Shown: piece after piece, positions 16,328 through 26,850 of the stretch
Numbering within the stretch: position 1 is the stretch's first letter
Layout of the letters: each line of letters begins with the position of its first letter
Assembly: GCA_011033025.1 (NCBI GenBank)
Contig: WFMF01000128.1
Coordinates: 124,001 to 188,000 of the forward strand
Source: Beroe forskalii
Taxonomy: Eukaryota; Ctenophora; Nuda; Beroida; Beroidae
DNA length: 64,000 nt
Reading direction: 5' to 3'
Notes under the pieces: model-generated
Seen by the model: only the letters and a program-made list of their open reading frames with translations
Told to the model about the DNA's origin: nothing
Databases searched by the model: none
Program-made: the position numbers and the translations under genes

Positions 16328-19300
16328 TCATGATGAGTCAGTGATCTTAAAGTTTACTTCTGGGAACCATTCCTCCTCACTTCCAATATTTTGTCTTCTA
16401 TTTACGAGACATTTAATTTTGCTTTTCAGAAGGCTAATCCCAACTGAGAAATCCTTAATGTCACTAGCTTCAGGTAAGGTACGGAAGGTGTTCCACATAA
16501 TACTAGCCCTAAAGATAAATGAGTCAACTTGTATGGGCGCTATAATGAGAGTAGGTTTCCGGCGTGATATTTTGAAGTGTGGAAGGAGAGCTATTGGTGT
16601 ATGGAATTTAAGGATAATGCTGATACTGAGTAGAACATGATAATTATATAGATTGTGGACAGTTAAAATGTTCTGTTCATTAAATAATGGCTTGGTATGT
16701 TCCTTCTCAAAGAAGTCGGTGCCAAGAGTTTGTAGGTCAATAGACCTAGTCCTGGCAGCTGTTCGGTGCTTTTCTAGGTAAGCCTCACTATCACCAAACA
16801 TTATGCGGATGCAGTGTTTTTGGGCAGTAAATATGGGTTTCATTTTACTATGTGAAACACCTCCCCATACTGTTATACCATAGCTAAGGTGACTTTCAAA
16901 AAGAGTGTGATAGAGACTTTTGTGAAGAGTTTTAGGGATGTACTTTTTAATGCGATTCAGTTGGCCACTACAGCATCTAAGTTTTTTGGCAAGAGCAGAG
17001 ATATGCTGTGTCCACAAAAGTTCGTCATCGATTGTTACACCAAGGAATTTGATTTCAGCAACCTTCTTTATTTCAAAGTCATTAATTCTTACAGGCGGGC
17101 ATTGCAATTGGTCTACACTATTTGATTTTGGTTTGAAGTGCATGTAGCAAGATTTTTTCATATTTATGTGAAGCTTGTTTGCATACATGTAAGAAGAGAC
17201 TAAAGTTAAAAGAAAGTTTGCTTTTCTGATAGCTTCCTCTTTACTATTACCTACGATAAAGATATTTGTATCATCAGCAAATAAAACGAATTTTCCTAGA
17301 TCAGAACAGTTTGAAAGGTCATTAACATATATTAGGAACAGTAATGGTCCAAGGACACTACCTTGAGGGACGCCATAAATCACTTTCAATGGGTCAGAGT
17401 CAGTTTTCAAACAATTCACATACTGTGTCCGGTCTGACAAGTAACTATGGAGAAGGGAGTGTGCGTTACCTCTAATACCATAGTGATGCAGTTTATCCAA
17501 GAGAATTTTATGATCGATTGTGTCAAAGGCTTTGCTGAGATCTATGAAAACACCTAAGACGTGCTGCTTTTCTCTAAGGGCCTCTCGGATGTAGTTCACT
17601 GAGTAATTTAGCGCATGGCTGGTAGAGTGCCCTTTGCGGAAACCGAACTGATAGGGGTTTATTATTTGCTGAGATGATAGAAAACTATAGAGTCGTTCAT
17701 AGATAACTTTTTCGAAAATTTTGCCAAATATTGGAAGTGTGGAGACAGGACGGTAGTTCTCAAACAGTTCTTTATCATCCTTCTTATAAACAGGTGTTAT
17801 TCTACCAACCTTAAGAATATCAGGGAAAATGCCATTGGACATTGATGTGTTGATGTGCTTTGAAAGAAATGGGCTTATTATGCTACCAGATCTTTTTATA
17901 ATTTTGATAGGTATGTCACTGGATTTGTTGTTTTCTAGGCTTAATATTATCTCGTTTACCTCATCAGGGGTAGAATCCTGTAGAAATATACTAGAAGAAT
18001 GAGAGTGTCCGAGAAATACCGTGAAGGGTTGTATTGGTTCTATGTTTATAATAGAGTAGTCATCAGGTTCGTTTAATTTGGATGCAAGTGAAACAAAGTA
18101 GTTATTAAATTCATTTGCAATGATTCTGCGGTCAGAAACAACTTTTTTGTCTATTATAAACTTAGAAGTTAAAGCAGAGTTTCTCTTGCCTCTCAACTCA
18201 TTCACGGCTGCCCATGTTTTCTTAAGGTCCCCCTTGTGCCTGGAAATTTTAGTGTGATAGTACCTGCATTTAGCTGCCGTGATAGCGTGTTTAAGAGTGA
18301 GCCTGTAGCTTTTGTAAGTTTGATAAGCGTGTGAGTCACCTACCCTGTCTTGTTTGCTCGTTGTAGTTTTCCATGACTGGTAGAGAGTTTCTTTTTTGTT
18401 GATAGAGATAATCAGGCCATCGGTTATCCATGGGTTGACCTTCCAATTTCTCCTAGATAATTTCGGTTGGTCGAGCTTAAAATTTTTTTCAACACTGTTG
18501 TAGTAAGTATCAAGAAAATCGTCGAGATCATTGCCAAGTTTGTTTTCACATGACAGTTTCTCTAGGTGGTTGATGAACAATTCAGTATTTGACTCACTGT
18601 AATCGTAATACACAGCCACAGGCTCGTTACTAATTTTTCCATGCACAAGGTCCAAGATAGAAAAAACCGACGAGTGGTGAGACACTGACTCCTCGATCGT
18701 TCCAGTCACTGCTATGTTTGAGGGGTCGGAGGTGAGGATATTATCAATGCAAGTTTTTCTACAGTTAGGCTGGCAATGGGTATACTTGGATATCAACGGA
18801 AACAGACCAAAAGATTGGATCGTCTCCTCAAACTTTTTGGAATTCTCATTGCTCAGTGTAAGAAGGTCGAAATTGAAGTCACCTAGCAGATAGATGTTCT
18901 CATTTGGACATTTTTTCAAAATCTTTTCTAGTTCCATTATGTATTGTTTATCATCCCCACTTGGAGGGTTGTATGTGACTCCAATTTTCATTTTCTTGTT
19001 CCCCATCATAGCAGTGACAAAAACAGACTCAAAGTCAGTGGTTGTCTTACATAAATCATTGTCACGTTCAGCCTTGAGTGAATCATGGACGTATAGAGCA
19101 ACTCCTGTTCCCTTAAATTTTGTAGAATTAGTGTTTTGGTAGTAACTACTGTACTCATCAAGGTTAAATAGATTTTTATTTTCTGGTTCCGTATTTGTTT
19201 CGGCCAGACCAATAACTGAAAATTTATGTTTTAATCGTTGCATATTAACGGCAAGTGAATCAAAATTCGTTTTATTGCCGTCAATATTTTGAAAAAGTAA

Positions 19301-19678
19301 GGAGAGGTTCTCATTTTTTAATAATGAAGCTTCAATTGAGTTATTAAAGTCAGTAATAGTGTTATACCGAGTGCAATTGTTTAAGATACTTGATATTGTA
19401 TTGAGGTCTTCAAAACAGTCACCTATTTCAGAATCATATGGTCTATCACTATGCTCAGAGTTTGACTGACACAGAGCTTCAAATGGATTATAGATAACTT
19501 CTATATTTACTTTGCAGCTAATGCAATAGTGTTTACCGTTAATCATCTCGAAAGATGACTTTTTAAAGCACTTGCGATGGATAACAGTTTTACAGCTTTC
19601 ACATTCAGTTATGACCTGGCCGAAATTTATATTTTTCTTACAGTGCCAACAGACCTCCTTATGCAGCAATCTGGACAT
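16328..19678 (-). CDS. LINE ORF2: zinc finger, APE endonuclease, reverse transcriptase (full length)
   Basis: The 1,116-residue intact product would nick target DNA and copy the element's RNA there. It begins with a Cys/His zinc finger of PHD/treble-clef type (CWHCKK ... CESC ... HRKCF ... CISCK, residues about 10-55). The APE-like endonuclease follows, with an N-terminal LSLLFQNIDGN strand, AETN, GDFNFD near residue 266 and SHHS near 333. The reverse transcriptase has PVYKKDD and NYRPVS, LSKAFD near 717, GVPQGSVLGPLLF near 773 and the FADD catalytic box near 801. No RNase H domain is seen. The ATG overlaps the ORF1 stop as TAATG, suggesting coupled reinitiation. A zinc finger on ORF2 rather than ORF1 is less usual for the CR1 group. 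Confidence 0.95.
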   Translation of the reverse strand: MSRLLHKEVCWHCKKNINFGQVITECESCKTVIHRKCFKKSSFEMINGKHYCISCKVNIEVIYNPFEALCQSNSEHSDRPYDSEIGDCFEDLNTISSILNNCTRYNTITDFNNSIEASLLKNENLSLLFQNIDGNKTNFDSLAVNMQRLKHKFSVIGLAETNTEPENKNLFNLDEYSSYYQNTNSTKFKGTGVALYVHDSLKAERDNDLCKTTTDFESVFVTAMMGNKKMKIGVTYNPPSGDDKQYIMELEKILKKCPNENIYLLGDFNFDLLTLSNENSKKFEETIQSFGLFPLISKYTHCQPNCRKTCIDNILTSDPSNIAVTGTIEESVSHHSSVFSILDLVHGKISNEPVAVYYDYSESNTELFINHLEKLSCENKLGNDLDDFLDTYYNSVEKNFKLDQPKLSRRNWKVNPWITDGLIISINKKETLYQSWKTTTSKQDRVGDSHAYQTYKSYRLTLKHAITAAKCRYYHTKISRHKGDLKKTWAAVNELRGKRNSALTSKFIIDKKVVSDRRIIANEFNNYFVSLASKLNEPDDYSIINIEPIQPFTVFLGHSHSSSIFLQDSTPDEVNEIILSLENNKSSDIPIKIIKRSGSIISPFLSKHINTSMSNGIFPDILKVGRITPVYKKDDKELFENYRPVSTLPIFGKIFEKVIYERLYSFLSSQQIINPYQFGFRKGHSTSHALNYSVNYIREALREKQHVLGVFIDLSKAFDTIDHKILLDKLHHYGIRGNAHSLLHSYLSDRTQYVNCLKTDSDPLKVIYGVPQGSVLGPLLFLIYVNDLSNCSDLGKFVLFADDTNIFIVGNSKEEAIRKANFLLTLVSSYMYANKLHINMKKSCYMHFKPKSNSVDQLQCPPVRINDFEIKKVAEIKFLGVTIDDELLWTQHISALAKKLRCCSGQLNRIKKYIPKTLHKSLYHTLFESHLSYGITVWGGVSHSKMKPIFTAQKHCIRIMFGDSEAYLEKHRTAARTRSIDLQTLGTDFFEKEHTKPLFNEQNILTVHNLYNYHVLLSISIILKFHTPIALLPHFKISRRKPTLIIAPIQVDSFIFRASIMWNTFRTLPEASDIKDFSVGISLLKSKIKCLVNRRQNIGSEEEWFPEVNFKITDSS

Positions 19679-20274
19679 TATGATTGGCGTGGGGGTCTGC
19701 CCCCTCGTCGCCCACCACGACGACCACGATTGCTGACCACACTGCTGTAGGTCCTACCTTCCTGCTGCTCACCTCCACCAGTACTCCTTTCCTGAGACTT
19801 CTTCCTGGAGAACAACGAACTCTTTATCAAATAACTGAACAAGCGCAGTCCAGACTCGTTAATGTGGAGATGGTCAGGCTCATCACGAGAATTAAATTCC
19901 CTTGACAAACTAGCACTCAGCAGACCTCCAACACTACAGAATCTGGAATGGATGTTGATAATTCTTAAATCTTTGAATGATTTAGATAAGTCATCATTAA
20001 TTAAAGAGTTAAATAATTTGACTTTCTTATTGACAGCCTGAAGTTTAGTTGGAAATAGAGTGTTAACATAGACGCGAGCTCGCTTATTCACGCTAATGAT
20101 ATCGCTGATCTTAGTCTTGAAGTCAACGTAAACAGCTCTAACATGATCATCTGTTGATACTTCATCCCCTCGAATACTGTTTACACCACAATGGACAATA
20201 ATATTGTTGAAGCCAACACACTTATATGGGTCCAGTTGATCCACTGTGAATGCTGCAACCCGTCTGCCTGGCAT
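19678..20274 (-). pseudogene. LINE ORF1 fragment (inner copy), esterase-domain C-terminal part
   Basis: 198 residues starting at MPGRRVAAF; identical in the compared stretch to the second part of the ORF1 at 21824-22768. It keeps the SGNH-hydrolase block NNIIVHCGVNS and the DHLHIN segment with the catalytic Asp/His, plus an Arg/Gly-rich tail, but lacks the GDSN serine block because the duplication junction at about 20275 cut it off. It ends in TAATG into the intact ORF2. Without the N-terminus it would not be a complete ORF1 protein. Confidence 0.85.
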
Positions 20275-21824
20275 GCGGTCAGAAACAATTTTTTGTCTAT
20301 CATAAACTTAGAAGTTAAAGCAGAGTTTCTCTTGCCTCTCAACTCATTCACGGCTGCCCATGTTTTCTTTAGGTCCCCCTTGTGCCTGGAAATTTTAGTG
20401 TGATAGTACCTGCATTTAGCTGCCGTGATAGCGCGTTTAAGAGTGAGCCTGTAGCTTTTGTAAGTTTGATAAGCATGTGAGTCACCTACCCTGTCTTGTT
20501 TGCTCGTTGTAGTTTTCCATGACTGGTAGAGAGTTTCTTTTTTGTTGATAGAGATAATCAGGCCATCGGTTATCCATGGGTTGACCTTCCAATTTCTCCT
20601 AGATAATTTCGGTTGGTCGAGCTTAAAATTTTTTTCAACACTGTTGTAGTAAGTATCAAGAAAATCGTCGAGATCATTGCCAAGTTTGTTTTCACATGAC
20701 AGTTTCTCTAGGTGGTTGATGAACAATTCAGTATTTGACTCACTGTAATCGTAATACACAGCCACAGGCTCGTTACTAATTTTTCCATGCACAAGGTCCA
20801 AGATAGAAAAAACCGACGAGTGGTGAGACACTGACTCCTCGATCGTTCCAGTCACTGCTATGTTTGAGGGGTCGGAGGTGAGGATATTATCAATGCAAGT
20901 TTTTCTACAGTTAGGCTGGCAATGGGTATACTTGGATATCAACGGAAACAGACCAAAAGATTGGATCGTCTCCTCAAACTTTTTGGAATTCTCATTGCTC
21001 AGTGTAAGAAGGTCGAAATTGAAGTCACCTAGCAGATAGATGTTCTCATTTGGACATTTTTTCAAAATCTTTTCTAGTTCCATTATGTATTGTTTATCAT
21101 CCCCACTTGGAGGGTTGTATGTGACTCCAATTTTCATTTTCTTGTTCCCCATCATAGCAGTGACAAAAACAGACTCAAAGTCAGTGGTTGTCTTACATAA
21201 ATCATTGTCACGTTCAGCCTTGAGTGAATCATGGACGTATAGAGCAACTCCTGTTCCCTTAAATTTTGTAGAATTAGTGTTTTGGTAGTAACTACTGTAC
21301 TCATCAAGGTTAAATAGATTTTTATTTTCTGGTTCCGTATTTGTTTCGGCCAGACCAATAACTGAAAATTTATGTTTTAATCGTTGCATATTAACGGCAA
21401 GTGAATCAAAATTCGTTTTATTGCCGTCAATATTTTGAAAAAGTAAGGAGAGGTTCTCATTTTTTAATAATGAAGCTTCAATTGAGTTATTAAAGTCAGT
21501 AATAGTGTTATACCGAGTGCAATTGTTTAAGATACTTGATATTGTATTGAGGTCTTCAAAACAGTCACCTATTTCAGAATCATATGGTCTATCACTATGC
21601 TCAGAGTTTGACTGACACAGAGCTTCAAATGGATTATAGATAACTTCTATATTTACTTTGCAGCTAATGCAATAGTGTTTACCGTTAATCATCTCGAAAG
21701 ATGACTTTTTAAAGCACTTGCGATGGATAACAGTTTTACAGCTTTCACATTCAGTTATGACCTGGCCGAAATTTATATTTTTCTTACAGTGCCAACAGAC
21801 CTCCTTATGCAGCAATCTGGACAT
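20181..21824 (-). pseudogene. LINE ORF2 front half (outer copy), truncated at duplication junction
   Basis: Residues 1-about 515 match the intact ORF2: zinc finger, the whole endonuclease domain and the start of the linker. Near KFMIDKK one base is missing relative to the intact copy, and at about 20275 the sequence jumps into ORF1, so the frame ends in unrelated residues. The reverse transcriptase is absent. Beyond a handful of substitutions within about 200 bases of the junction, I saw no difference from 18130-19678 in the stretches compared. Confidence 0.9.
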
Positions 21825-22768
21825 TATGATTGGCGTGGGGGTCTGCCCCCTCGTCGCCCACCACGACGACCACGATTGCTGACCACACTGCTGTAGGTCC
21901 TACCTTCCTGCTGCTCACCTCCACCAGTACTCCTTTCCTGAGACTTCTTCCTGGAGAACAACGAACTCTTTATCAAATAACTGAACAAGCGCAGTCCAGA
22001 CTCGTTAATGTGGAGATGGTCAGGCTCATCACGAGAATTAAATTCCCTTGACAAACTAGCACTCAGCAGACCTCCAACACTACAGAATCTGGAATGGATG
22101 TTGATAATTCTTAAATCTTTGAATGATTTAGATAAGTCATCATTAATTAAAGAGTTAAATAATTTGACTTTCTTATTGACAGCCTGAAGTTTAGTTGGAA
22201 ATAGAGTGTTAACATAGACGCGAGCTCGCTTATTCACGCTAATGATATCGCTGATCTTAGTCTTGAAGTCAACGTAAACAGCTCTAACATGATCATCTGT
22301 TGATACTTCATCCCCTCGAATACTGTTTACACCACAATGGACAATAATATTGTTGAAGCCAACACACTTATATGGGTCCAGTTGATCCACTGTGAATGCT
22401 GCAACCCGTCTGCCTGGCATAGCATTACCGAATGTCCCGTTGAGGTCACTGGGAGCATCTCTACCGAACTTGCCGAATTTGAGCCCACCAGTATTACTAT
22501 CACCCATGATGATAGTACTGTTGTTGTTCCTCCAGTGAAGGGATCGGAATGTGAGGCTAAAACGAGTGTCTGATTCACCAAGTGCCTGGTTCTTGGCGAT
22601 AGAATGCCTGAATAAGTCCTGCGATGCCCTGGTCATGACATACAGCGAACCCTGCTTAATGGGCTGATCATGAACGATTTCCACTGAGAACATCACGAAA
22701 TTTGATGGAAGACTCACAACCAACAGACACAGTATAAATACTGGAGTCTGGGTGGATCGCCCTTTCAT
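21824..22768 (-). CDS. LINE ORF1 with SGNH/GDSL esterase-like domain
   Basis: 314 residues. The SGNH-hydrolase signatures are all present: block I IIMGDSNTGG (nucleophile Ser), block III IIVHCGVNS, and a late DHLHIN with the Asp-x-x-His pair. A basic Arg/Gly-rich tail (RGRRGGRRGGRPPR) probably binds RNA. Esterase-type ORF1 proteins are characteristic of CR1-like LINEs; the enzymatic role in retrotransposition is not settled. The true start is probably further upstream: 22769-23215 contains frame-broken remnants, including a Ser/Leu-rich coiled-coil stretch (QLETLKSSLSEFESSI) on the same strand. The stop overlaps the ORF2 ATG. Confidence 0.85.
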   Translation of the reverse strand: MKGRSTQTPVFILCLLVVSLPSNFVMFSVEIVHDQPIKQGSLYVMTRASQDLFRHSIAKNQALGESDTRFSLTFRSLHWRNNNSTIIMGDSNTGGLKFGKFGRDAPSDLNGTFGNAMPGRRVAAFTVDQLDPYKCVGFNNIIVHCGVNSIRGDEVSTDDHVRAVYVDFKTKISDIISVNKRARVYVNTLFPTKLQAVNKKVKLFNSLINDDLSKSFKDLRIINIHSRFCSVGGLLSASLSREFNSRDEPDHLHINESGLRLFSYLIKSSLFSRKKSQERSTGGGEQQEGRTYSSVVSNRGRRGGRRGGRPPRQS

Positions 22769-23215
22769 TATCGCTGTGTTCTGGAATGTAGAGTTCGGCC
22801 CTGTGTATTTCGTGACAAGACATGAGTTCAGAGCAGGGATGTTTTCTGATACATGCCTATTTTCAGGTTGTCGATGATCCGTTTAATAAGTGGGGAAATT
22901 CAACAATAGAATCCTCGCGTGACCCATTGTATGTGTATTTCTCCCCAAACTTCACAGTTGAACGGCCTTTTCCTTTTATACGAGGCTAACGTATTAAGGA
23001 ATTCAAACAGTTCAGTACATTCTTCGTCTGATAAAAATTGTCCAAGTATGATGAAACAGGGGAGACTCCGTGTTCAACGTCCAAAACATGGTCAGCTGCA
23101 CAGAAATGAGTTCTGGAGGTGGAGATGGTGTGCTTGTCAGATTCGTGATGGAAGATTCAAACTCTGACAAGGATGATTTAAGAGTTTCTAACTGAGACGA
23201 AATAGCCTTGAGGTT
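22769..23215 (-). pseudogene. Decayed LINE ORF1 N-terminal region
   Basis: Minus-strand translation in shifting frames gives LKAISSQLETLKSSLSEFES, then LSDEECTELFEFLNTLASYK and VWGEIHIQWVTRGF, each interrupted by stops or frame changes. This looks like a coiled-coil ORF1 N-terminus with several indels. The right edge meets the start of the 12-kb duplicated segment at 23221. Confidence 0.5.
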
Positions 23216-23510
23216 AGATTAGCTCTCTCTAAAATACAAAGTCACACTGTGAGCGTGTATAGAGATGGTCACCCACTATTATAGATAATAGGAGTACAGA
23301 TAATGGCTGAGTATAGAATCCAGGTCAAATAAAGTCACGATTCACACAGCTGCAGGTTCCCATAAAGCCATAATAAGAGCTGGGTATAATGAGTCAGAGT
23401 GTAATGACTTGTTACCCAATTACTGGTGCACGGGATACAGATAATGAGGGGTTAATGGGGTATTAGCAGGACTGCCGGACAACCGCGCACAGCACCCTCC
23501 GTCATACAGA

Positions 23511-23564
23511 AACAATAGGCGCGTTCCTAACCCTAACCCTAACCAGTGACCATCGCCTATTGTT
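23511..23564. repeat. Small hairpin with AACAATAGGCG arms and CCCTAA core
   Basis: AACAATAGGCG pairs with CGCCTATTGTT around TTCCTAACCCTAACCCTAAC. The copy in the second duplicate (35531-35584) has a weakened right arm. Confidence 0.7.
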
Positions 23565-25776
23565 CCTGTGCGACCTGAGAACCGCAGTGTTTTGGTACAT
23601 TACAAGGTACATATTACAGGGGATTGCATGTTTAACAAGTACAGCTACTTAAATACCTGCCAGTAACTTGGCATTGTTTGTAATGGAGTAATAGGGGGAG
23701 CAGTATACACTGTAATATACCAGCAGTTAACCACCATACACGATACACAGTGCCAAGTGCTGCCAGTGGACTAAACAGTTCATGAAGCAAGACACTCTCT
23801 GAGCTTTCAGTAGTTGATAAATGATCACACTAATAAGCTAAGAAGCTAAGAGTGGAGAACAGAATCAGTAACGAGTGCAGGGCTGAAAGGGCTTGTTTGA
23901 CGTTTGTGTTACTCATTATCTCTTTTCCTCACATTCCCAAATGAAGAAGAAGAAGGTGGAAGAGAAAAAGAAGGAGGAGGAGAAGAAGAAGAAGAATCCG
24001 GTGAAGTGTGCTGTCACTTGGCACAGGAAATGATAAGAACTTTATCAGTCTGTCAAAATTAACCGGGGGAAGTATTCCCTCCTCCTTATCACTGTGTTAT
24101 TTTAATATTATATTCACATTTTATATGTCCAGGATATATCATGTTAAAATTACCCTGGCAATGTCAGACACTATAGAATACGATATGGGAAGTACCATGT
24201 GAAATACGGTTGAATGTGTTTTGCACAGTGCACTTGTTCAGCAGAGGTAACCTAATCTCAGATGATTAGACTCTCTTAGACAAACTCGCAGTTACTACAC
24301 TAAGTAGGTGCGTCACGTAATTAGGGCATTGTGCACTAAATTAGAGCGAGTTTTAAATTGACCTAAACACAACCCCAATTAGCGTACACTTAAGCGCTTA
24401 ATTAGTGCTGATTTTCCAAAATCGCACTAGTTAATCAGTGTCGCACTAATCAAGTGTAGTTTTTTCTTCTACTCATCTCCCCAATTTAATAAATTCAAAT
24501 AGACGTAAAAACATAATATTTTACTATAGGCGGTCGGTGCTGCATCATTCTAACTTTCAGAAATATTTCAGCCCTGATTTTTTAAAATGAAACAGGTAAT
24601 ATTTTCATGATTTATGAATGTAGACCGTACTACCAGGAAATTTAGTCTACAGCGATTTGCTATCTTTGAGTTGAGTAGGTTAAAATACCTTCCTTAGAAT
24701 TAGAGACCAAGATCAGAGTAATGGAAATACACGGGATTTGGTTGCACTATTTTCAGGAAATGGTTGAAAGATAGTCTATTCTCCTGGATTTTGCATCTTT
24801 AGATTTAAGACAAATCCGTATTAATTTTCAGTAAACGCACTACGTGACCTTGCATATCATAGTCTTGTGTTTACTGCTCTAAATGCTATTCCGTGCAATA
24901 ACTGGGATATGGACCACTTCTTGACTCTCTGGACAGACCAATCCAAATCCGAATTATACAAATTCAACTAATAATATGAGTTTGAACATGTAAAGCTTTA
25001 TGATTCTTGAGTTTATACCACTATTGTAATGCTGTAGGAGAGGAAAATGAGTAGAATATCAGATTGAATGGAGATCAGAGGTTAACGCGCTCAAGATCCT
25101 CTATCTTAGATCTTAATTCGAATTAGAGGTGGTGTACTACAGCCATCTGCAGTCTACTCACAAATCACAATACACTATACATTCCCCACTGTATGACAAA
25201 GATGTATAGTGTACAATGTATACATTATACCATTGTATGTCAAATCCTCGAGTATCTACGCATCTGTCCAGTACCTACTCCAATAGACCCTTCCCCAAAC
25301 ATACCTATTTTATCGTGTGTTATATGGGCGGATGTTGTTTGAGTGTACATTAGGCGGAAGGGCCTCCAGCACCCATAATATCATTACATAGTGACAAGTC
25401 CGACCAAACAATTTCCAATAAGGTATGTAACGCATTTCAATACAATTTCATAAACTTATCAGTTATCAAAGTAAGTAAGTGAATACCCTTATCTAAATTG
25501 AAGATATATTGTTACAGAGGTGCAGAAAACGGATTTATTTGTACGTGGCGACTTATCTTCCTGTTCAGCTGTTCTGTTGGGTCACTTTCCTAGTTCAAAC
25601 AATGTTTGGTAGATGTTCGCTTTTTAAGTTGCCATTTCAGACTTATTTCTTCACTTCAGTACTTTAAAATATCTTCTGTCGTTATTATTAATAGCGTGCA
25701 TTGCCAGTTGCCCATAAATTACAACTGTTGCGTATTTTGCAGATGCTCTCAATTTAGTACTTCTCTCAGAGTAACT
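23565..25776. other. 5' flank of HIBADH-like gene, copy A
   Basis: About 2.2 kb of AT-rich sequence conserved in copy B. It contains a GAAGAAG-rich tract at 23941-24003 that opens a 30-codon frame (23941-24033), and short runs of TGTATAATGTATACA-like palindromic sequence near 25200. The promoter and 5' UTR of the dehydrogenase should be in the last few hundred bases; a short upstream frame begins at the ATG at 25602. Nothing else supported. Confidence 0.5.
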
Positions 25777-26850
25777 ATGTTTCGCTTGTTTAGACGCCCT
25801 TCCTCCTGTTCTTGTACGATTCTAACGAGATGGCTATCTGAGGGAATTCCACTTAAAGACAGGTCTATTGGTGTGATAGGGCTAGGTAACGTGGGGAATG
25901 CGTTGATAAAGAATCTCCAGAAGTCAGCTTACAGAGTCACTACTATCCTCGACACAGACACCACTAAAACCACAGAGTTCAGAGACACTTGTAGGGTGGC
26001 TGACACCCCTAAAAGTCTAGCAGAGCAAGTTGACATGGTTTTCACAGCACTGCCGATGCCACATCATGTCAAGGAAGTGTTTGAAGGGGATGATGGGTTG
26101 TTGGCAGGGTTATCGGAGGGTAAGGTCTGGATAGACCACTCTACTACAGACTATGAGCAAACAGTAGAGATGAGTGAGAGGGTGAGTGGGGTGGGGGGTA
26201 GGATGCTAGAAGCACCTGTTACAGGAGGGCTGGAAGCACTAAAGAAGGGGCAGATGACAGTCTTTGTAGCGGGGGAGAAGGACTTAGCAGAGGAAGTGGA
26301 GCCCATGATGAGTGACATCTACAGCAATGTCATCTACACTGGTGAAATGGGAACAGCACTGATACCTAAAGTACTGTCGAACATGCTGAGTTGTGTCCAC
26401 AACCTAGCTATGGGTGAGGTGTTCATGATAGCTAAGCAGGCTGGCGTGGACATGAGAACATGTTTCGACTGTATCAGAGCGAGTGCAGGTAACAGCTTTG
26501 TGTTTGAGACTGCTGGACCCATGCTTATGCAGGGAACCTACGACCCTTCCTTCAGTCTAGCTCTCCAGTGCAAAGACAACAGACTGGGGTACCAGATAGC
26601 GACTAAACACAAAGTCCCAATGGAGATCCTGGGGCATGCCATGCAGCGTTACAACCTGGCTCTGGCTAAGTTCGGGGATGATGCCCCATGCTACATCGCC
26701 CCCAAACTCCTGGAGGAAGCCATGGGTACTGATCTCAGGGAGGAAGGATTCGAGAACTGGTCTTATTCCATACAGAATGTGGATGGAAGTTCAGTGATCA
26801 GACACCATGGCATTGATATCAAGAGAACTGACGATAATGAAATACCGTAG
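25777..26850 (+). CDS. 3-hydroxyisobutyrate dehydrogenase-like, mitochondrial (copy A)
   Basis: Single-exon gene of 357 codons from ATG 25777. The same ATG is kept in copy B, while the frame upstream has no ATG. The protein starts with an Arg/Ser-rich, acid-free leader (MFRLFRRPSSCSCTI) that suggests mitochondrial import. It has a Rossmann dinucleotide motif GVIGLGNVGNAL, the substrate loop APVTGGLEALKKGQMTVFVAGE, and the GTALIPKVLSNML helix with the conserved catalytic Lys of the beta-hydroxyacid dehydrogenase family. This family oxidises 3-hydroxyisobutyrate in valine breakdown with NAD; related enzymes act on tartronate semialdehyde, so the substrate is inferred. The length is slightly above human HIBADH (336). 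A 40-residue C-terminal extension ending near HHGIDIKRTDD is outside the part I recognise. Confidence 0.88.
   Translation: MFRLFRRPSSCSCTILTRWLSEGIPLKDRSIGVIGLGNVGNALIKNLQKSAYRVTTILDTDTTKTTEFRDTCRVADTPKSLAEQVDMVFTALPMPHHVKEVFEGDDGLLAGLSEGKVWIDHSTTDYEQTVEMSERVSGVGGRMLEAPVTGGLEALKKGQMTVFVAGEKDLAEEVEPMMSDIYSNVIYTGEMGTALIPKVLSNMLSCVHNLAMGEVFMIAKQAGVDMRTCFDCIRASAGNSFVFETAGPMLMQGTYDPSFSLALQCKDNRLGYQIATKHKVPMEILGHAMQRYNLALAKFGDDAPCYIAPKLLEEAMGTDLREEGFENWSYSIQNVDGSSVIRHHGIDIKRTDDNEIP

Larger units (their letters stand above)
16300..23215 (-). mobile_element. APE-type non-LTR retrotransposon (LINE) with internal 2.1-kb tandem duplication
   Basis: Order on the minus strand from 23215 down: degenerate ORF1 N-terminal coiled-coil remnants, ORF1 (22768-21824), ORF2 front half (21824-about 20275), then a junction back into mid-ORF1 (20274-19678) and a complete ORF2 (19678-16328). 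The segments 18130-20275 and 20276-22421 are near-identical direct repeats of 2,146 bases, so a single element contains a tandem duplication. ORF1 with an esterase domain and ORF2 with APE endonuclease plus reverse transcriptase, without RNase H, fits the CR1/L2/Jockey group. An intact 1,116-residue ORF2 suggests a young insertion. Exact ends are uncertain. Confidence 0.9.
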
